Origin: Lagopus muta
Lineage: Eukaryota; Chordata; Aves; Galliformes; Phasianidae
Assembly: GCF_023343835.1 (NCBI RefSeq)
Contig: NC_064439.1
Location: 33,306,508-33,370,507 of the forward strand
DNA length: 64,000 nucleotides
Direction of reading: 5' to 3'
Of this stretch, positions 61,836 to 64,000 are shown in pieces. The stretch's first letter is position 1. Each line of letters starts with the position of its first letter. The translations under genes were made by a program, and so were the position numbers. Under the pieces are notes generated by a model. The model was not told where the DNA came from, searched no databases, and was given only the letters and a program-made list of their open reading frames with translations.

Positions 61836-62690
61836 TCAGCTGGGGTGTTCCTCAGGGTTCAGTACTGTGGCCAGTCCTGTTTAATATCTTTATAGATGAT
61901 TTGGATGAGGGGATTAAGTGTACCCTCAGGAAGTTTGCGGATGACACCATGTGAGGGGAGGAAAGCTCTGCAGAGGGATCTGGATAGGCTGGTTCGATGT
62001 GCTACGACCACCTGTATGAGCTTCAACAAGACCCAGTGTTGGGTCCTGCATTTTAGTTGTAACAATCCTGGAAAGTTGCACAGTGGAAAAGGATGTGGGG
62101 ATGCTAGCCGACAGTTGGCTGAGCATGAGCCAGCAGTGTGCAGAGGTGGCGTCCTGGCTTGTATTAGGAACAATGTCATCAGCAGGACCAGGGAAGTGAT
62201 TGTCCCTTTGTGCCCAGCACTGCTGAGACTGCACTTTGAGTACCATGTTCAGTTCTGGGCCTCTTACTGCAAAAAGGATATTGAGGCCCTGCAGAGTGTC
62301 CAGAGAAGGGCAACAAAGTTGTTGCCCTGCTGTTGCTGAAGGATCTGGAGCACAAGTCTTATGGGGAATGGCTGAGGGAGCTGGGATTGTTCAGTCTGGA
62401 GAAGAGGAGGCTCAGAGATGACCTCATCACTCTCTACAACTGCCTGAAAGAAGGTTATAGCAACAGTCAGCCTCTTCTCCCAGGTAACTAGCAACAGAAC
62501 AAGAGGTAATGGCTTTGCCAGGGGAAGTTCAGTTTGGATATTCGATTCTCAGAAAGAGCAGTTATGCATTGGAACAGGCTGCCCAGGGAAGTCCCTGGAG
62601 GTGTTCAAGAACCGTGGGGATGTGGCACTGAGGGAAATGGTCAGTGGTCATGGAGGGGTGGGTTAGTGGTTGGACTAGGTGATCTCATTT
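61836..62690 (+). mobile_element. CR1 LINE, about 0.85 kb, frameshifted
   Basis: GGTGTTCCTCAGGGTTCAGT (GVPQGS equivalent) is followed by TTTAATATCTTTATAGATGATTTGG and TTTGCGGATGACACC (FADDT intact). Then come [23 protein letters not shown] and [18 protein letters not shown] segments, the [11 protein letters not shown] region and the 3'UTR to TTGGACTAGGTGATCTC. Frames change several times. The octamer tail is worn away. Confidence 0.94.
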
Positions 62691-63714
62691 TTAAAATTAT
62701 GGCTAATAGTGCTTACTTCTAGTAACTGTGAATTCTAGTCTTGGGTGATGTCTTTGCTATATTATAACTTGAATAGCTATTCAAGCTTATTTTGGTATGT
62801 CCAGTTTAAAGATTCTGTAATGATCTAAACTCTAACTAAATAATGTTAAAACAGTGTAAAATTGCATCTTTTCTCAAACAACCCAATTCAATTAAATTTG
62901 CCTAGAATACAGTCCAATTATGGGAGCTTTGTGAAATGCAGTCAACCAAAATCTGTCCTTAACCCAAACTCTGCAAATTGTTAATGATATATCTACCAAT
63001 ATTGCTTTAGGTACATTTGCACAAGCTTTGCACTTGATAATGTGTTGATAATCCCATCTCCTATTTGTAAATTAGTGTCTTCAGCATTCTGTTGGAACAC
63101 ATTTGTCCTTTTAGTCAGTATATTAATAAGGAATTGTGTAAAGTTAACATTTTAAAGTGACACAAAACAACATACATTTGACTTTAGTGCTTGAAATGTC
63201 TGATCCTTATATGCTGCCATTTAGTAATAGATCTATGTTTAATGAAACTCTAATCTGTAGAACTATTTCTTTTTTATTCAATCATGTGTGTCTCTTTTCT
63301 TTTTTTTTACATTGTGAGTCACTGGACTTGCTCCAAAGCTCCTTGCTTGATCTTTTAAGCATCAAACCTCTGATTTAAAGACATCAGAGTTTTTGTCCCA
63401 GTAGGAGTGTCTACATTTGGTTGACTGCGATTAGTTCTCTGCAGAGCTGCATTTTGGAGCTGTGGGCTGGATTAAGGGAAAGCATAATAATTAAAGCTGG
63501 ACAGCTTGGCATCTATGCATTTGGTATTCATGGCACTTGTCCAAATATGTGAGCTTGGTCTTTATGTGCTTGTTGTCATCAGATAACTGTAATGAGGCTG
63601 TTCTTACTGTAGTTTTGGAAGCGGTGCAGAGCAGAAGTCTTCAGTCTGCTGAGAGCTAGAAATTTGGCTGATCTTCAGCTTACAGTGCATAAACACATTC
63701 GTTCCTCTTCTTTC

Positions 63715-63737
63715 TTTTTTTTTTTTTTTTTTTCCAG
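63715..63737 (+). other. WIPF3: WIPF3 exon 2 splice acceptor with T19 tract
   Basis: An unbroken run of 19 T (63715-63733) leads into CCAG, with the AG at 63736-63737. It is a very strong polypyrimidine tract and also a mononucleotide run liable to length change. Confidence 0.6.
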
Positions 63738-63822
63738 TTTTCTTTCTCCTCCCTTCCTTCCCGTCAAGGACACAGGCTTTGGCTATATTTTTCATAATTG
63801 TGTGAAGCTAGAAACCTGACGG

Positions 63823-63903
63823 ATGCCTGTGCCACCTCCGCCGCCTCCTCCTCCACCACCTCCACCACCTTCTGGAGCGCCCCCTCCACCACCACCACCT
63901 CCG
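63823..63903 (+). CDS. WIPF3: WAS/WASL-interacting protein family member 3, first coding exon (partial)
   Basis: The exon encodes 27 residues: MPVPPPP, a run of 13 prolines at residues 4-16, SGA (17-19), and 8 prolines (20-27). It ends in phase 0 at CCG/GTAAGG (GT at 63904). MPVPPPPP followed by a GAPPPPPP block is the start of vertebrate WIPF3 (CR16). WIPF1 and WIPF2 have shorter proline runs followed by TFxxAN, which is absent here. In the family such proline runs bind profilin; the downstream WH2 motif binds actin and the C-terminus binds N-WASP. These lie beyond this window. The start context is weak (C at -3), and a 29-codon upstream ORF may stop 17 bases before it. Short proline indels relative to mammals are expected. 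Confidence 0.9.
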
Positions 63904-64000
63904 GTAAGGCTGACTTTTTATCTCCATTAGCAAAATCTTATGTGTGCTAACCAGCTCAGAGCTCCCAGAATTTGGTATGCACGTTCATAGCAAGTACCTG

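Larger units (their letters stand above)
48871..63737 (+). other. WIPF3: WIPF3 intron 1 (probable)
   Basis: This is 14.9 kb from the exon 1 donor to the polypyrimidine acceptor at 63736-63737. It holds five clear CR1 fragments (51420, 51948, 53240, 59583, 61836) and a probable older one (59041). I recognise no coding exon inside. Long stretches without repeats (48931-51419, 53359-59040, 60581-61835, 62691-63700) show only short chance frames. Confidence 0.5.

Noticed and set aside
1-64000. tRNA, rRNA, CRISPR or bacterial-type defence genes
   Set aside because: No such signals were seen; the window is vertebrate nuclear DNA.

Overview
The window is vertebrate, almost certainly avian, nuclear DNA, and probably galliform (chicken or a close relative). 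Three observations support this: many 5'-truncated CR1 LINE fragments ending in the bird-type ATTCTATG/ATTCTGTG octamer tail, low gene density with two CpG islands, and two recognisable vertebrate genes in the order they hold in the mammalian CHN2-PRR15-WIPF3 block.

Layout. Bases 1-8060 are gene-poor flank carrying two CR1 fragments and a decayed TTAGG-motif repeat. A CpG island at about 8060-9080 holds PRR15 (+ strand). It has a non-coding first exon, a 156-bp intron, a complete 109-residue coding region at 8644-8973, and a 3'UTR that probably ends at the AATAAA at 10315. From about 10.3 to 48.3 kb lies a gene desert with CR1 insertions, a polypurine microsatellite, two good CTCF-like motifs and several stretches that look like conserved non-coding elements. 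A second CpG island at about 48.37-48.93 kb is the likely promoter and non-coding exon 1 of WIPF3 (+ strand). The next 14.9 kb is its first intron, rich in CR1. The first coding exon (63823-63903) encodes the diagnostic proline-rich N-terminus and runs out through a GTAAGG donor near the window edge. The rest of WIPF3 lies to the right.

The two genes are neighbours by synteny, not functional partners. PRR15 is a small proline-rich protein of poorly defined role. WIPF3 is a WASP/N-WASP- and actin-binding protein. Both 5' leaders contain a short upstream ORF: a 3-codon one in PRR15, and in WIPF3 a 29-codon one formed only when exon 1 is spliced to exon 2. Seventeen CR1 fragments are clear and two older ones are possible. 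The longest, about 1.18 kb at 36172-37348, keeps most of the reverse transcriptase but is frameshifted at an A11 tract. I see no rRNA, tRNA, CRISPR, operon or bacterial-type defence system, and no evident new biological system. The best leads are the two upstream ORFs, the CTCF-like pair and the candidate enhancers.
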